A stretch of 64,000 bases of DNA from Polytrichum commune (GCA_950295325.1 OX485803.1:34983554-35047553), one strand, 5' to 3'. Numbered from the stretch's first letter, positions 11,160-23,250 are shown. Notes: generated by a model from the letters alone, not told the origin. A program made the numbers and translations.

Positions 11160-12495
11160 GTTAGAAGATTGGTAACATGGTCAAACCTTTGCCAATTTTG
11201 TCCAATTGGCTATGTCCACTCGTGCAGGCAAAGCGAAACAAATGTAAGGCCTCGGGATCATCCACTAAGGTGAAATTTTTGGAAGCTATAACAAAAGAAG
11301 GTCCACGACGCCATTATAGATTGGTATATGCGCAACAATGTGGACGGCATCAAATGAAATTTCTTAGGTATTATCCAAAAGATCAAGTGGCCAACCACAT
11401 GAAGAAATTGATTGAGGAAGTTGATTGATACGCAATGGATTGACCAAAATCTACTAAGGATCAAAATCTTGCATATTGTGACATTTGGGTGTAGAATAAG
11501 CCCCAAAATAGAGTTCACAACCTCAAGCAATTGGTTGATAATGTTTTCCCACTCCCATGAAGCGGGTGAGATGGTGACCCCTCAAGCGGCAAAAATGCAG
11601 GCGTTGCTTACATCATATGAACCTGTAGCACAAAGCAAGTTTCAAAACAACCCACAAAGTAACTTTTGGAAGGAGCATAAGTTGGAGAAGTGTGGCCTAC
11701 CCATGCCAATTACCGTGGATTTTCAATACAACAAAGGTGGTCACCTTGGAAAGCAAGAAAAAAAAATTTGGGGGGGGGGGGGGAATTGAGGGTGGCAAAT
11801 GTCTGTGTCTAGATATATATTACGTGGGCCAGAAAAATTCCAAAGATCGGCAATTTGCATAAAGCTCAAATCCAAGCTAGTGCCAAGGCATGCATTTTGA
11901 AGAACTTGCATCCTAGCTTCATCAAGTTATGGTTGATCAGCAGTGAGACCAACACAACTACACTATATGGTGGAACAAAGAAACTCTACGAGAAATGTAT
12001 ATTAAAGATAGAGGACATTGACCAAATAACAACGTCATGTTCATAGGTCCAACCGAATTGCATCAGTGGGACTAGGTTAAAAAGTTTCGAAAGAAGAGGG
12101 TAAAGTTGTCGTGAACTTTGGTATGGCTCGTGCCGGAATTGCACGATAGAAATATGTAGCACAACAATATTCTTATAGACAATGTTATGCTCCATTGGGA
12201 GTTAGACGGACGCCTAAAGATTGGACTTTATGATTGGGGGTGCACATTGCACATGGGTGAGAATGTTGAAATATTGTGGCATGCGGAAACTAAAGATGCC
12301 AAGCAAAATTTGAAGAGGGAGAAGATTCGGGTGGCATCCAAGTTGCTTAGGGATCATAGTAGGAGATATCAGGATTTGCCTAGAAATTACACCAAGTTGA
12401 GAGTTTTATGGTTGGCAAACTTGCACGGCAACATTGCCACCATGGTCATGACCCAATACTCTATGCAGGAGAAGGTTATAAATTTTGAACCATGA
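11160..12495 (+). pseudogene. Decayed gene with protein-kinase-like C-terminal part
   Basis: Frames on the plus strand join, with stops and shifts, into one coding relic. Early pieces read FLRYYPKDQVANHMKKLIEE (about 11350-11425). A long frame from about 11955 reads TIWWNKETLREMYIKDRGH, then NNNVMFIGPTELHQWD. It continues to HNNILIDN (12160-12183) and KIGLYDWG (about 12217-12240). These two motifs resemble a kinase catalytic loop (HRDxxxNNILID) and a DFG-like metal-binding motif. Downstream VASKLL and the region after LPRNYTKL sit where APE and the following DVW-type helix would be expected. The HRD aspartate is not in place and a stop precedes HNNILID, so no active kinase can be made. The N-terminal part is unidentified. 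The kinase link is an inference from motif order. Confidence 0.45.
11769..11783 (+). repeat. Poly-G tract of 15
   Basis: An uninterrupted run of G inside the decayed coding region. Similar runs occur at 395, 18552, 29139, 32109, 36366, 44331, 50639 and 51673. Confidence 0.95.
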
Positions 12496-12499
12496 CCCT

Positions 12500-12850
12500 A
12501 GACCTTGTGTGCAAAGAAACCATGGGGAATTGCATTGACTTTGCTTCCGCAAGACATTAGGTGCAAATGGACAATGTGAGGCGGGATAAGCCCGTGGACT
12601 ACTAGAGATCCAAAATCAAAGATAAAAATAAGATTGTTTAGTTCTTCCCAACTTCTTAAGGCGGGACTCCATAAACTTAATAGGCATATATTACTAACAT
12701 GAACTTGTTTGAAAAAAAATAAAAAATTATACCTTAATAAACCCTTTGTTATGATACAACATTTTTTTTCCTTTTTGAATACAAACAAGTGTTGGTTCTT
12801 CTCCCCTTTTTCATTTTATTTTTCCTAAATCCATATGCCCATTCACATAT
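12500..12850. other. AT-rich spacer, nothing recognised
   Basis: I see no gene, repeat or element end here. Confidence 0.4.
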
Positions 12851-12854
12851 GGAG

Positions 12855-13125
12855 TCGACTCCCCAATCGACTGCTAATGTGAGCAGTCGACTTAAGAAGG
12901 TCGATTGCTACTATGGAACTTGACTAGGGAGATGACTGCTCAAAAAAGCAATTGATTGCTCATGTGAGCAATCAACTAGAGAACCAATAACTTATGTGAA
13001 ATTAGCTTTGCATTCAATTTCTCCCATGAGCACTCGACTAAGTGTTGGCTGCTTATGTGTAGTTGGCTACTATAGTGGCAATTAGTTGTAGAGTCGATTG
13101 CCACCATAGCAATCGACTTTGTGCT
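12855..13125. repeat. Cluster of small hairpins built on GTCGACTGC
   Basis: Three inverted repeats of one design lie within 260 bp. 12867-12890 has 9-bp arms TCGACTGCT and AGCAGTCGA around AATGTG. 12952-12975 has arms TTGATTGCT and AGCAATCAA around CATGTG. 13092-13118 has 10-bp arms AGTCGATTGC and GCAATCGACT around a 7-nt loop. Partial copies of the arm lie between. Arm changes in the second hairpin are compensated on both sides, so pairing is kept. Confidence 0.75.
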
Positions 13126-13551
13126 GATGATGTTGGAAAACACCCTGTGGTAAATAATTTTTCTACCATAGTAATTTCTATTGGGTGTCATGCGCATACA
13201 TGATGTGACGGCCAAAGGCCGCATCACATCTATTTGCAAATCCCTACCCAAGATTCATAGGTAGCTTGGGTGACCTCTTCCATTTCCCTTGCACAAACCA
13301 ATTGTAATGCAAAGAATGGTTTCGACATTCCACTTTGGATTGGAGAAAACCGTCTTTTCGACAAGATAACCTTTATTACAAAAAAAAATTTGAACCCAAT
13401 AGTCAGCCACAACACACTATTAAGGCCCTAAAATATCATTATATGTTTTCCAATTTGATTTTTTTCCCATTGGAAAAAGAAGATTTAGGGCTTCCGTTTT
13501 GAATTGTGAATTTCCCTCTCTTTAACAAAATACCTATTTACAAAAAGAGTT

Positions 13552-14010
13552 GGACCCTAAATAGTTCGCAAAAACCTTGAGTAGGCCTTCAAAGGCATTG
13601 GGAGAGTCATTTCCAAAGAAATTTAAAATTTAAAAAAATATTTGAATTTAACTTCAATGTAACCAAAATGTTGGAAAACACACTCTTAGCACCAAGAAGG
13701 TGTTATTCAAAATTTTGAGCATTTATTAGAAGTTGTGTGAAGACTTTGGGAGGTGGTGCAAACATTATTCCTTAAGAGTTTTGAAAAACTCAATAAAATT
13801 TGCAACCAAATTCAATATCTCCAAAATGCTAGAAAACACCCTCTTGGCGCCAAGAAGGTGTTTTTCAAAATTTTGAGCATTTTTTATAAGCCTTGAAAAG
13901 ACCTTGATAAGTGTTGGGAGCATCATTTCAAAAGAATTTTGAAAAACTTAGTAGAATTTGGAACTAACTTCAATGTGTCCAAAATGTTGCGAAATGCCCT
14001 CTTGTGTAAA
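13552..14010. repeat. Tandem repeat, 158-bp unit, about 2.9 copies
   Basis: CCAAAATGYTRG starts at 13663, 13821 and 13979, two exact steps of 158 bp. Each unit also carries AAATTTTGAGCATTT and GTTGGGAG..TCATTTC. The middle unit contains a 28-bp near-palindrome at 13835-13862 centred on CTTGGCGCCAAG. A related TGTTGGAAAACACC occurs at 13128, beside the hairpin cluster. Confidence 0.85.
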
Positions 14011-14940
14011 GTGGATTTCAACGTGGTTTAGGGTTTAGACAATTAGACTGTCTATTTGAATTGAAATCTTTAACAACATCAAAATGTTTAACTTATTCAA
14101 AATTTTCACTCGAAAAAGAAGTTGGTTGTAGATAAAGTATTTGCTTACATGATAAGTAATATGCGAATTATGTAGCTCAAATATATCATTTTTTTTCTTG
14201 GAAAGGCCAAGTATAAATTAACCAAGAAAAGTAATGTGATATTGGTTGGTGCTTGAATGACTGTGTACTTACCTTGCAACGGCTACAACGCTTGATGATT
14301 TGCCGATACGAAGTAATGCCACTTGGCATCCTACATTCATTGGTCTATGTTTGCATTTGTCCTTGTTATTTATACTTGTCGAACTTGGAATGCATTGGTG
14401 TTTTAGTACTAGTGAGAAAGAGTGTTATTCCGTGTGTGCAAAAAGTCCCTCCCAAGACCAATTTAAAAACCTATGCACCATCATCTCGGCTTCCACTTCA
14501 AGAAAGAGTAGATAAGTTGTCTATAATGTCGGCATGAATGGGGTTTATTCGTCCATAATTGACCATGTATGCTTGCACGTGAGAAGGCTAATTTGAAGTG
14601 ACCATATGAGACATGGACTCGGTGTTTCCATTCTAAACACATGTCAAACCTCATACTACATTTAGATTGAATTGCACAATCAATGATGCAAAATCTTGCC
14701 CCTACTAAATTCAAAAAGAGACCTACTTATTTCATCTTTAAACACTTTGCCAAGTTCCACATTATTTGTGCAACTCTCTCCCTCTTTAGAGTGGATGATA
14801 TGGGATTATCTTTAACTTATTTGGGTGTCAAGGATGAAAGCCTTTTAGGTCATACAATAGGGAGCCATACCACAATGATTTGTGTTAAACGATTGCAAAG
14901 TAATGTATGCATGAGCTCAACCCAAATCAAGTTTTAAAAT
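14011..14940. other. AT-rich stretch, no supported gene
   Basis: Short overlapping frames occur at 14253-14537 and 14683-14937, but I recognise nothing in them and the opposite strand is equally open. Confidence 0.35.
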
Positions 14941-15297
14941 TTTTAAGAGTTAACCCTTGAAGGTCCCAAAGGCCCATGAAGGGCCTCAAGAAAGTCATAT
15001 GGGGTGGTCTAAGGTACTTATTGATAATTTATGATGAAAATGTTGACAATCAGACCACCTAAAATCTATCCAATTTTCAATTGGATTTCTTCAATCAATT
15101 AAGTATATATGATAGGAATATTGAATTGGACTCGTATAAATGATTCTAATGATTCAAATATATACCATGTATATAATCATCAGTGTTGTCACATATGTCC
15201 AAGTAAACCTTTGTTCTCATCCACTTTCTTCATGTAGTAGATTGTGCCAAATGGAATTTCAATCTCATAGATCAAGTGACCTTGATTGTTACACGTA

Positions 15298-15885
15298 GGG
15301 GTTGTTTACACCATGGACCATGAAGTCGTCAAATGACCCTGTAAAATTTCTGATTGGATGTTGAACTCGTCCCCGAACCACTTCGGTTTACACCAAGAAG
15401 AAAAATGTCAAAGTTACCATGGAATTCTAGTTCTCCAAAAGACATATTTTAAGGTCTTAATTATCCACTAACATGGTCCAATAAGTTTTGAGGTGGGAGA
15501 GACAAAAGCGGTGCTTTGGTAGAAAATGGCAAGGGCCCATGGCAGAGAAATGGTGTTATGATAATCTTTTAGTTTTATTTCTATTTTTGAAAAGTGAAGA
15601 CAACTGAAGACAAGAGAAGACAAGAGAGTGGTCAAAGTTTCATTTTTTTCTTTCAAAATAACCATTTTTGGGCATATATATTTTTTAAATCAGCACATTC
15701 ATTTTTTGGTGCATGGTCATTCCTCTTGATCCACACGTAGTGAGGGGAAAGTAAATTGAGGTGCAAAGGCTTTGTAAATTGATTTTTAAAGACACCGGAT
15801 CATGGAAGTTGGACCATGGAATCAGACCATGGAAAAAGGCCATCTTCCATGGTGAGATGTCATGGTCCATGGTGTAAACCAGCCC
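15298..15885. mobile_element. PIF/Harbinger-type MITE
   Basis: The ends are inverted repeats: GGGGTTGTTTACACCATGG on the left and CCATGGTGTAAACCAGCCC on the right, extending into GGACCATGA/TCATGGTCC. GTA (15295-15297) and TTA (15886-15888) flank it, a degenerate 3-bp TWA duplication typical of PIF/Harbinger. Its reverse complement aligns along its length with both ends of the larger element at 29870-31335. It has no transposase frame, so it is non-autonomous. An uninterrupted relative of the target site is visible near 16290-16330 in the same tandem array. Confidence 0.8.
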
Positions 15886-16063
15886 TTATTAGAGGCTCGT
15901 ACATGCAAACCATAATAAGCACATCAACATTTTTGAGGTTTAACCCCTAAGCCTCTGAGAGGCCCAAGTTGGGCTTCTCAATGCCCATATATCCAAGTCA
16001 GCTTTGATTGTTATAATCCACTTTCTTCATGTGCAGTGTATAGGGATATTTTTGAGCACAATA

Positions 16064-16217
16064 GGTCAAAATCCTAGTGTTTCCAAGTCCAACCGGTTGC
16101 TTGTTGTGATATTTGATGTTTTCTTTATTAATTTGAAGTATAGTCCGTATATTCCTCTAAATGATGGGTAATTTTGCCAAAGTCTCGAACTTCAACCGGT
16201 TCATCTATAACTAGCGC
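16064..16217 (+). repeat. Dispersed AACCGGTT repeat, single copy
   Basis: It contains GGTCAAAATCCTAGTG, TCCAAGTCCAACCGGTT, ATTCCTCTAAA and AACCGGTTCATCTATAACTA in that order. The same order is seen at 42425-42625 and 47703-47910, and in expanded form at 47985-48640. Confidence 0.75.
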
Positions 16218-17160
16218 TCCTTTCTTCCTATTCCTTTGTTTAATGTAGTAGATTGTGTTAATAGAATTTCACTCTCATAGACCAAAGTAAACCTTGAGTG
16301 TTGTATTAATGAGAGGCTCATACAAATTATCCATGCAACCTATAGAAAGTACATGAACGTCCTTAGGGTTTAACCCCCAAGCCTCCGAGAGGGCTCAATA
16401 CGGGCTTCTCAATGCACGAAAACATGTAGTTGAGCCACACATGTCCACTTGAAGTTTGTTGTGTCAGAGTGGGCCTCTCTAGAATTAAGTATTATTCAAA
16501 CACACTTTTTTAAATCGATTGAAGACCACAACGCAACTAAATACTTGGAGTGAAGCATGCAACTTGGATGCCCCTTTAATGCACACACATAACTTACTTG
16601 GTAGTTTGATTGTCATTGTCACACATGAGTATGTTCTTTATTTTCTGATTGCCACAAGACAATGAAGTAAATAAAATTAGAAACCTTTAAATACACAATT
16701 TGAGACTTAGTAAGACTTGTAGAATTTGTGTACATTATATCTGTTGGCCCTACATTAAGCCTTTTGGTCCTTTAATGGTCAAATCCTAAGTGTCTAAAGA
16801 GGCCCAATTCGGGCCATTTCAAGCACAATAGCGTGTATTTTGAGTTAAGTACTTCCATTTGTAGATCATCGCGTTAAAAGTGACCTTATTTAAAATCTAC
16901 ATCATTGTTCTAGTGCACTTTTCAAATCGAATGGATTCCTAAACACTATATATATATATATGTTAACACACGACTTGGGTGTCTTTGGACACAAAACATA
17001 TCTAGTGTTTTGATCATCAACATCACATGTGAGAATACTATTATTTTCTCCTTGTGAAAAGAGAATGCATCCATATGAAAAAAAACGTGTATGATTTTCA
17101 GACTCGGTGAGGCTTGTAGAATTGTATAAGGTCTGTGGGTGTCATTTGATTAAAAGTCTG

Positions 17161-19900
17161 AATTGCACCCCTAGATGTGATTATTGTGTGTGTAGGTGAG
17201 GATTAAAGAACAAGCACCATTAAGACACATGTTTAGAAGAGCTTGAACTACGCTTTACCAACTATCCACACCACCAACAAACATATGATCAAAGAAAAAA
17301 TCAGCACACATGCACTTCTCATAACCATAACTAAATCACGAAAGGCCCGATTCTCGATCCGATTTCGATCGATGCTTCATCGTAGATCCGCTAATCCAAC
17401 ACAAATTTTGGTTGTAGAAATCTAATGGGTAGAAATAGGAGGTCCGAATGACACCCATGTACCTTGGAGGCCGTACATTGAGCCCCTTCCTTGGTCCTTT
17501 CAAGGGTGGGAGCTACAGCAATTACAACGACAACAACTACCACGCCTGCCACCTTTACCTCCTGAGCCCAGCCCTGACTCCTCATGGAAGCTTTCCACGA
17601 CCCCTTGAAATCGAGAGCCAAATTAGGGCTTGCAAATCGGGAGCTTGGAATGTGACATGTGCATGGGCATGGCAGGCCCCATCTCCATCCTAGCTATGGC
17701 CATGGCAGGCCTTACACGTGATTAAGAAATAAATGAATGCAAATAACATCAATGTCTCTTGTACATTGATGTGAATGGGAGTCTGTTCTGCCTTATCTTG
17801 ATTATGTTTTTATCGAGTTTCAAGGTAGGGTTACTTTCTTCCTTATGAAAGGTGGGCTTTGTTGAATAACACGTGTTGCCACTGTAGAATGATTGACCAC
17901 CTGTTGGGGGTGGGTGGGTGGGTCCATGGGAGTTTCATAACACCACTGAGCAACTTTTTCCCTAAAGTAAGAGGTTGTGATTGGAATACTTTGATAAACT
18001 ATAGCTGCTTGTCCAAAAATATGTTGTTTAGAACCTACGTGTTGCCATAAATGAGGATTCCCATAATGAAAAGCGAGTTATGCTCATGTGGTACATGGTC
18101 CTGCGGAACACAACCAAGGAGATGTGTGATGTTCAATTGTTTGTTGTTGAATTTTTGTTTGTTTAGTATTCAATATGTGAGGTGTTTTATGACTATTCAT
18201 TGCATTTGTTTCATTAAGTCTATTTATCTCATTTGGAGGTAATTTGAGGTGTTCCAAAACTTGTATTGAGCGTTTGTGGATGGCACCTGTAATGCCCGCA
18301 ATATTGGTGATGAGTGAGTTGACTATTCATCCTTCCGTTCCTAATGTTTGGATGTTTGGGTTGTATTTATTGAGTATTTGTAGTGTTTGTGATAGGAAAT
18401 ATAATGTGGTTGTCAATGATTTCTATGAATTATATGATGTTTAATGGATTTGGTATAAGTGGCGATTGGTTGTCATTAGAGACACCTACCACACATAGAA
18501 TATCTAGTCTTTGCCTAGCTATACATGTGCATGATGTGTGTGTGGGGAGAAGGGGGGGGGGGTGCATGTGCATTTTAGTAACCTTACTCAATTTATTAAT
18601 GACCCATTGTTTGCCCCTTGATTTCCATCCTTCCCTTCCTCCTTCCAAGCCCCATCCCTTTCACAATCCACCCAATATCGCCCTTTATAATAATAGCCCA
18701 TGTGAGTAACTTGTCATTGTAACTTATAATTTTACCCTCCCCATTGTTCCATCTCCAACGTACTTGGTAAGGGCTTTAAAAAGGGTTGTGTCCCTTCACC
18801 GCCCCTATGTTAGTGGTACTACTAAGGTGAATGCACGGTGAGGTGGACCAATTTACATGTCACAATGCCTTGTTTTGTAAGCAGTGGTTCATTCTAGAAT
18901 TCATTCTTAGTAATACACACAACGATCTTGTTCATTGAAACTTGATGAAGGTAATAATTGTACTACCTTTGTACCTTTGTAATGTGTTTGTTTGATAAAA
19001 ACATAACAATGAAATGCCGGACTTTTAGATATCTAAATACAAAGTGTATTGTTCACAAAATTTTCATCCAAGGTCTTTGAAACGGTCCATTATAGTTTGC
19101 AAATGGTTGTAATGGATTTCAACCCCAACTTCAATTTCAATTATTTCACCTCAAGTGGAGAGAAATTCTTACTACTAAGGTAGAGGATTATACCATAATT
19201 AGATTGATGAAATTTTGAATTGTTGTTAGTAGAAGAAAGGGGATTCCTACACATCAAAGTCAAATCGTAAAAGATCTAAGAGTTCAATACTTTATTGGTA
19301 GATTATTTAAAATCATAGACAGCTCGATGTAAAGGTGGTGGGCACTTGGGAATTCATATATACCTATTGTGCAAGATTTTGAGGTGTTGGTCCTGAGTGG
19401 GGTGTTGATTTTAGCATCTTTTATTTTAAGTTCGTTTCTAGAGATTTTTTTACTTGTCAAGTTTGAAAATAATTGACAAACAATTAGTTGGTTGAAAACT
19501 ATTGTGTTGAATATTTGGGGAAAGAACAAACTCCTGCACCACATAGATGGCACTAGGTAGATGCATTGGAATACGAAAGCACCTAAAATTGGCGTAGTCA
19601 CAAATGTTAAGTGTGTTCATGCAAAACAATCTTTTTTGATTTCAGTGGGCTCACCCAAGAGAGCTCATCAAGCTATGTTTTTTAGGTCTCAGTTGCTTTG
19701 TGTGCTTGACTGGAATTGACATAAATTGGTTCAATTGTCAAAACTTTAACAATGAAAAAAGAAAACATTGTGCCAAATCTGAATCTATCGAATGGGTGAA
19801 AGTAGGTCTATCGCTCAACAAAATAATTTTTTGAACTGACATTATTTTTGTCAAATTTAAGTCATTTCATAATGTCCTCCAGTGTGCAACATGCTTACAA
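17161..19900. other. AT-rich stretch with microsatellites, no supported gene
   Basis: A GGTGGGTGGGTGGG tract lies at about 17909 and a poly-G run at 18552-18562. Many short frames exist on both strands and none resembles a protein I recognise. A copy of a short dispersed motif, AGACACATGTTTAGAAGAG, is at 17223-17241. Confidence 0.4.
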
Positions 19901-19904
19901 ACAT

Positions 19905-20140
19905 ACCATACTAAACATAAACCCTAGGATCCCAAATTTCAACCCATGGATGAATTCTAGTTAAAAATAATGGCCTACAATTTATACCTATCTACTTTGC
20001 TTGTAACGGGATAATCTACTTTCTATGGACCCTTCATTATTTGGAATTCCTTTATAGCTTTTATTCAAAATGAATTTTAATCCTCCCCATCTTATGTTGC
20101 ACATCATTTTTGAAATGCACTAAGTATCCCACCTGAAATC
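19905..20140 (+). repeat. Dispersed repeat, copy 1 (partner at 63560)
   Basis: It begins CATACCATACTAAACATA and contains CCTTCATTATTTGGAATTCC, TTTTAATCCTC and AAATGCACTAAGT. The same blocks in the same order occur at 63560-63790. No coding frame is kept. Confidence 0.8.
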
Positions 20141-21440
20141 TTTAGTGCTCACAAGGTTCAAATGACTACACGTTTTGAACGATATAATAAGGTCAACAAA
20201 ATTTACAAAATTCTCTATATTATTTTCATACTTTGGTGACACTTACAAATTTCAAACCAATCATGAAACCCCATATTTACGGCTTCTTGTAAGTTGACAC
20301 GTATTGAGGTTCCCATTTATATTTAAATAGGTTGCAATCCAATACCCAATATACTTGATTCAATGACCGTCACTATAGTTGGGTGGACTACAACGAATGA
20401 CATTAGCAATTGCTCAACAATCCTTGGAGTAAGCACATAAGTCCCAACCATTCAAGGTAGTGCCTTGACTATGACACACCATACAACAAGTCATATAAGC
20501 GTTAGTTTACACACATGACTAGTGACTATGACCATTGTCTTCTAAAATTTATGATTGGTTGAGAAACGAGTGGTGGTACCAATTTGTTTTACACAAGGTC
20601 ATCTAGCATAGAAGTGATCATAGACGAGCATGTTAAAAAATGGATGAGAAAGTGACATGAAAGTGAGATGGAATCCTACATGTTCATAAATGGATAATGT
20701 TTGGTGATCACCTGGATTTTGTGGCAAGAGGATCCAAATAGATGTCCTCGACATAATTATGGGCGACAATGTCATAAAAGAAACCATTCTATTTTTAAAT
20801 TTATTAAATTAACATGGATTTTTTGTTCGTTTCTATTTCTTTAATTTTCATTAGGAAGACTACTTCTGGGTCGAAGTCCACTTTACACTATAATGTGTGA
20901 CCAAGGCTTTTAAATTGCGACGTGAATTTCTCTTGGTTGTGATCTTCAGACCACTGACCATGACCACGATAAATCATAAATCCTTTTTTCTTGCGGTAAC
21001 TGGTCATATGTGTAAAATGGCCCTAAAGAAGAGGCACCGTCAATGTTTAGAGATTAGCAAGGCTTGCCAATACTACAAGTTGGAAGTGGGCAAACAACAT
21101 AAGATTACACAACTCCTTGGCTACAATTTGTGGGACCATGTATCACATGAGCATAATTCTCTTTTAATGTCAAGATTCCTTATATATAGGGAGCACCCAG
21201 TATGTGTATTGTGAACTTTTCAACAAGTGTTTGTTATGATCGAAAAAAATCAATCAGAGCCTTTAATTTTTTTTGAAAAGAGACCATCATCTAGCTACTT
21301 AGTAATGTTATGAAAAACATGCCCTACTCCACCAAATTCTACTTGGGTGTTGTTTGTGGCTCTGTCTCATCCTCCACTATCTCACCCTCATGCCGCATTA
21401 AGCCGAGTGAGAGGAAGATTGCAGAAGTTGCTACACCAAA
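20141..21440. other. AT-rich stretch, no recognised gene
   Basis: A 105-codon frame at 20897-21214 is open, but I recognise no motif in it and leave it unassigned. Confidence 0.35.
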
Positions 21441-21443
21441 TAT

Positions 21444-21634
21444 GATATGTAGTGTGACTTACTATTTGCATTTACATGGTGCTATGTTTTTCTACTATTG
21501 AAATCATTTTTTTACAAAATAAAGTTGTCAATGTTCTATAATGTCCAAACTACGAATTTAACATTTGTTGGTAAAATTTGAAATGTACAGTAAATATATT
21601 TTATCACTGCGTAATTCCAAATAGACTAAATATC
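21444..21634. mobile_element. Short TIR element, family with 27634
   Basis: The left end GATATGTAGTGTGACTTACT and the right end GCGTAATTCCAAATAGACTA pair as inverted repeats. The interior phrase ATGTTCTATAATGTC is shared with the copy at 27634-27830. At about 191 bp it is MITE-sized. No clear target duplication was found. Confidence 0.55.
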
Positions 21635-21821
21635 ATATTTAGTGCAGTGTTTTTAGCCTAGATGGCATTTGCAAAGCAGATCTCACATCTAATTTAGGTA
21701 AGGTTTTCAATTATATTGCAGAGCTCATTGGAAGGGTATGCCTTCTTGGAGTAGTCCCAGTGCCAAAGGCAGGCACTGCATTACTACAAGGATAACCGTA
21801 TTTGTTTAGGGTAGTGTTGGA

Positions 21822-22170
21822 GGGGCAAGTTCACATGGGTTCCAAGTCCCAAGTCCCAATTCAATAGAGGTCAATCCGTGCAATCTCAGCCATTGAGAGC
21901 ATGGAAGTTGGGGCTTCCCATATTACATGGGGTTCCAAGTCATCCGTTCCAAGTATGACATGGATGCCTACATGACAACATTTTTTGGAGGTGAGGCTTG
22001 GGACTTGTGTTAAGCTAGACCCAACTTGCAACAAAAGTCTTGAGATTTTTTGCATAAAATAATCAAGATATGAACCATACTTTTATATGTTCATGAGGCT
22101 CAAAAGTTGGGAGTTTGTCTCCATATTGGGACTTAGGACTTGGGAATTGTGACCCCATGTGCACATGCCC
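21822..22170. mobile_element. MITE with CCAAGTCCCAAGTCCCAAT inverted ends
   Basis: The left end GGGGCAAGTTCACATGGG, followed by TCCAAGTCCCAAGTCCCAAT, mirrors the right end, where TTGGGACTTAGGACTTGGG precedes CCCCATGTGCACATGCCC. The arms are about 45 bp, imperfect, and the length about 349 bp. A convincing target duplication was not found. The 64-codon frame inside is not a gene. Confidence 0.65.
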
Positions 22171-22229
22171 TAAAATAGATGTTATAGAGTGTGCTTTTCA
22201 TCAACTTTTATGATATATAACTATGAATA

Positions 22230-23250
22230 TTACTATCACGATGGACGTCAGAGGAGCAATTCATACATACCAGCAATTGCCAAAAAGTTCAAGCTCAACA
22301 TATCACCAAATGTTTGAGTGTTGTATTTCCCCTATGTGGTTGCGAGGAGGAAGTTAGTAAGTGCCTTTTATCATAATCCAATGGATTTACTGATGTGCCT
22401 CCATGCTTTACTCAAGGGTCCTTGGTGTTGTTTAATTGTAAACCAATCAAGACTAACCCCCTACCTTCTAGTTGTTTTTCACTTAGGGTTAAACATGGCC
22501 GCCTTGTACCTAAGCATGAGTTGGAGGTTAGAGTCTTCAAGGTCTATGGCCTTCACAATCCATTTGCATTAGACATTGGTCTTGATGGCCTCAGGATCCA
22601 CTTACCCAAGCCCATCACACCTATTTTCTTGCAACAACCCTTACGGCTCACCTTGGTGCGAGTCCATTACTCATTGCCATACCAAAGAACGAAGCACGAT
22701 TTTGAGAATCTTATTAAACCTCCCCATACCATAATAAAGAATGGGATGGTGGAAAACATAACATGGTTGCAACTGACCATTGTGCATGTCAAGGTGAAAT
22801 CATGGTGCTCCAATAAACTAAATTTGTAGAGTTTTTTCTGCAAAGAAATTGGCCCATGTCAAGATTATTAAGACTCAACCCAAAAGGAATGGTAGGATGT
22901 TTAGATACGTCCCCTTACACAACCCACTTCCAATCGTAACCCCAAGCCACACATGCTTGTGTATATGTTTGTTAAACGAATATGTCTAAGACTCTTCACA
23001 ATCAATCTCCATTCTTCTTGTTTCTCTAGAAATCTCAACAAGTCTCACCAACTCATCTACATATTGTTTGTTCCTCCTAACCACGACTTAAGAATCATCC
23101 GCACATTGGAATCACATTGTGCTTGTTTATGCCCAAAAGAACAACCCCTTTTAGCTTACCCTACGCCATGGATTTCTTGATGATACGAGTAAGAACCTCT
23201 CCCAAAATAAAAATAAAAGAAATGGGGCAAGTGGGCAACTGTAGCATGAA
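22230..23250 (-). pseudogene. LINE (L1-like) reverse transcriptase remnant
   Basis: Read on the minus strand from about 23230 downward, pieces appear in the order of plant L1-type ORF2: ILGEVLTRIIKKSMA (after the GCPL-type turn), GKLKGVVLLG, DWKWV then PFGLSLNNLDMGQFL, STIPFFIMVWGG, CKWIVKAIDLEDSNLQLMLR and LDWFTIKQHQG (about 22430). These cover the end of the reverse transcriptase palm, the thumb and the following region. There are several stops and frameshifts, and the catalytic FADD-type motif is not readable. On the plus strand the same DNA holds a 144-codon frame that superficially resembles a RusA resolvase; that is an antisense shadow. Confidence 0.7.

Larger units (their letters stand above)
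14941..17160. repeat. Diverged tandem repeat, about 425-bp unit
   Basis: The motif TTTAACCCCYAAGCCTC followed by GGGCTTCTCAATGC occurs at about 15936 and 16367, and a weaker copy lies near 16777. GTAGATTGTGYYAA and CTCATAGAYCAA recur at about 15238 and 16248; their spacing equals one unit once the 588-bp MITE at 15298-15885 is removed. GACTTRGTRAGRCTTGTAGAATT recurs at about 16705 and 17100. A reverse-strand relative occurs at about 39770-39960. Confidence 0.65.

Noticed and set aside
10753-11175. 140-codon frame as a gene.
   Set aside because: Composition is that of the AT-rich flank and promoter-like segment; no motif recognised, and coding signal of the relic begins only after about 11160.
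22377-22829. A plus-strand frame resembling a RusA-type Holliday junction resolvase (KHDFENLIKPPHTIIKNG and a matching N-terminal half).
   Set aside because: The minus strand of the same DNA carries LINE reverse transcriptase sequence (FSTIPFFIMVWGG, CKWIVKAIDLEDSNLQLMLR, LDWFTIKQHQG) continuous with 22830-23250. The RusA look is an antisense shadow, the frame has no ATG and the later acidic residues are missing.
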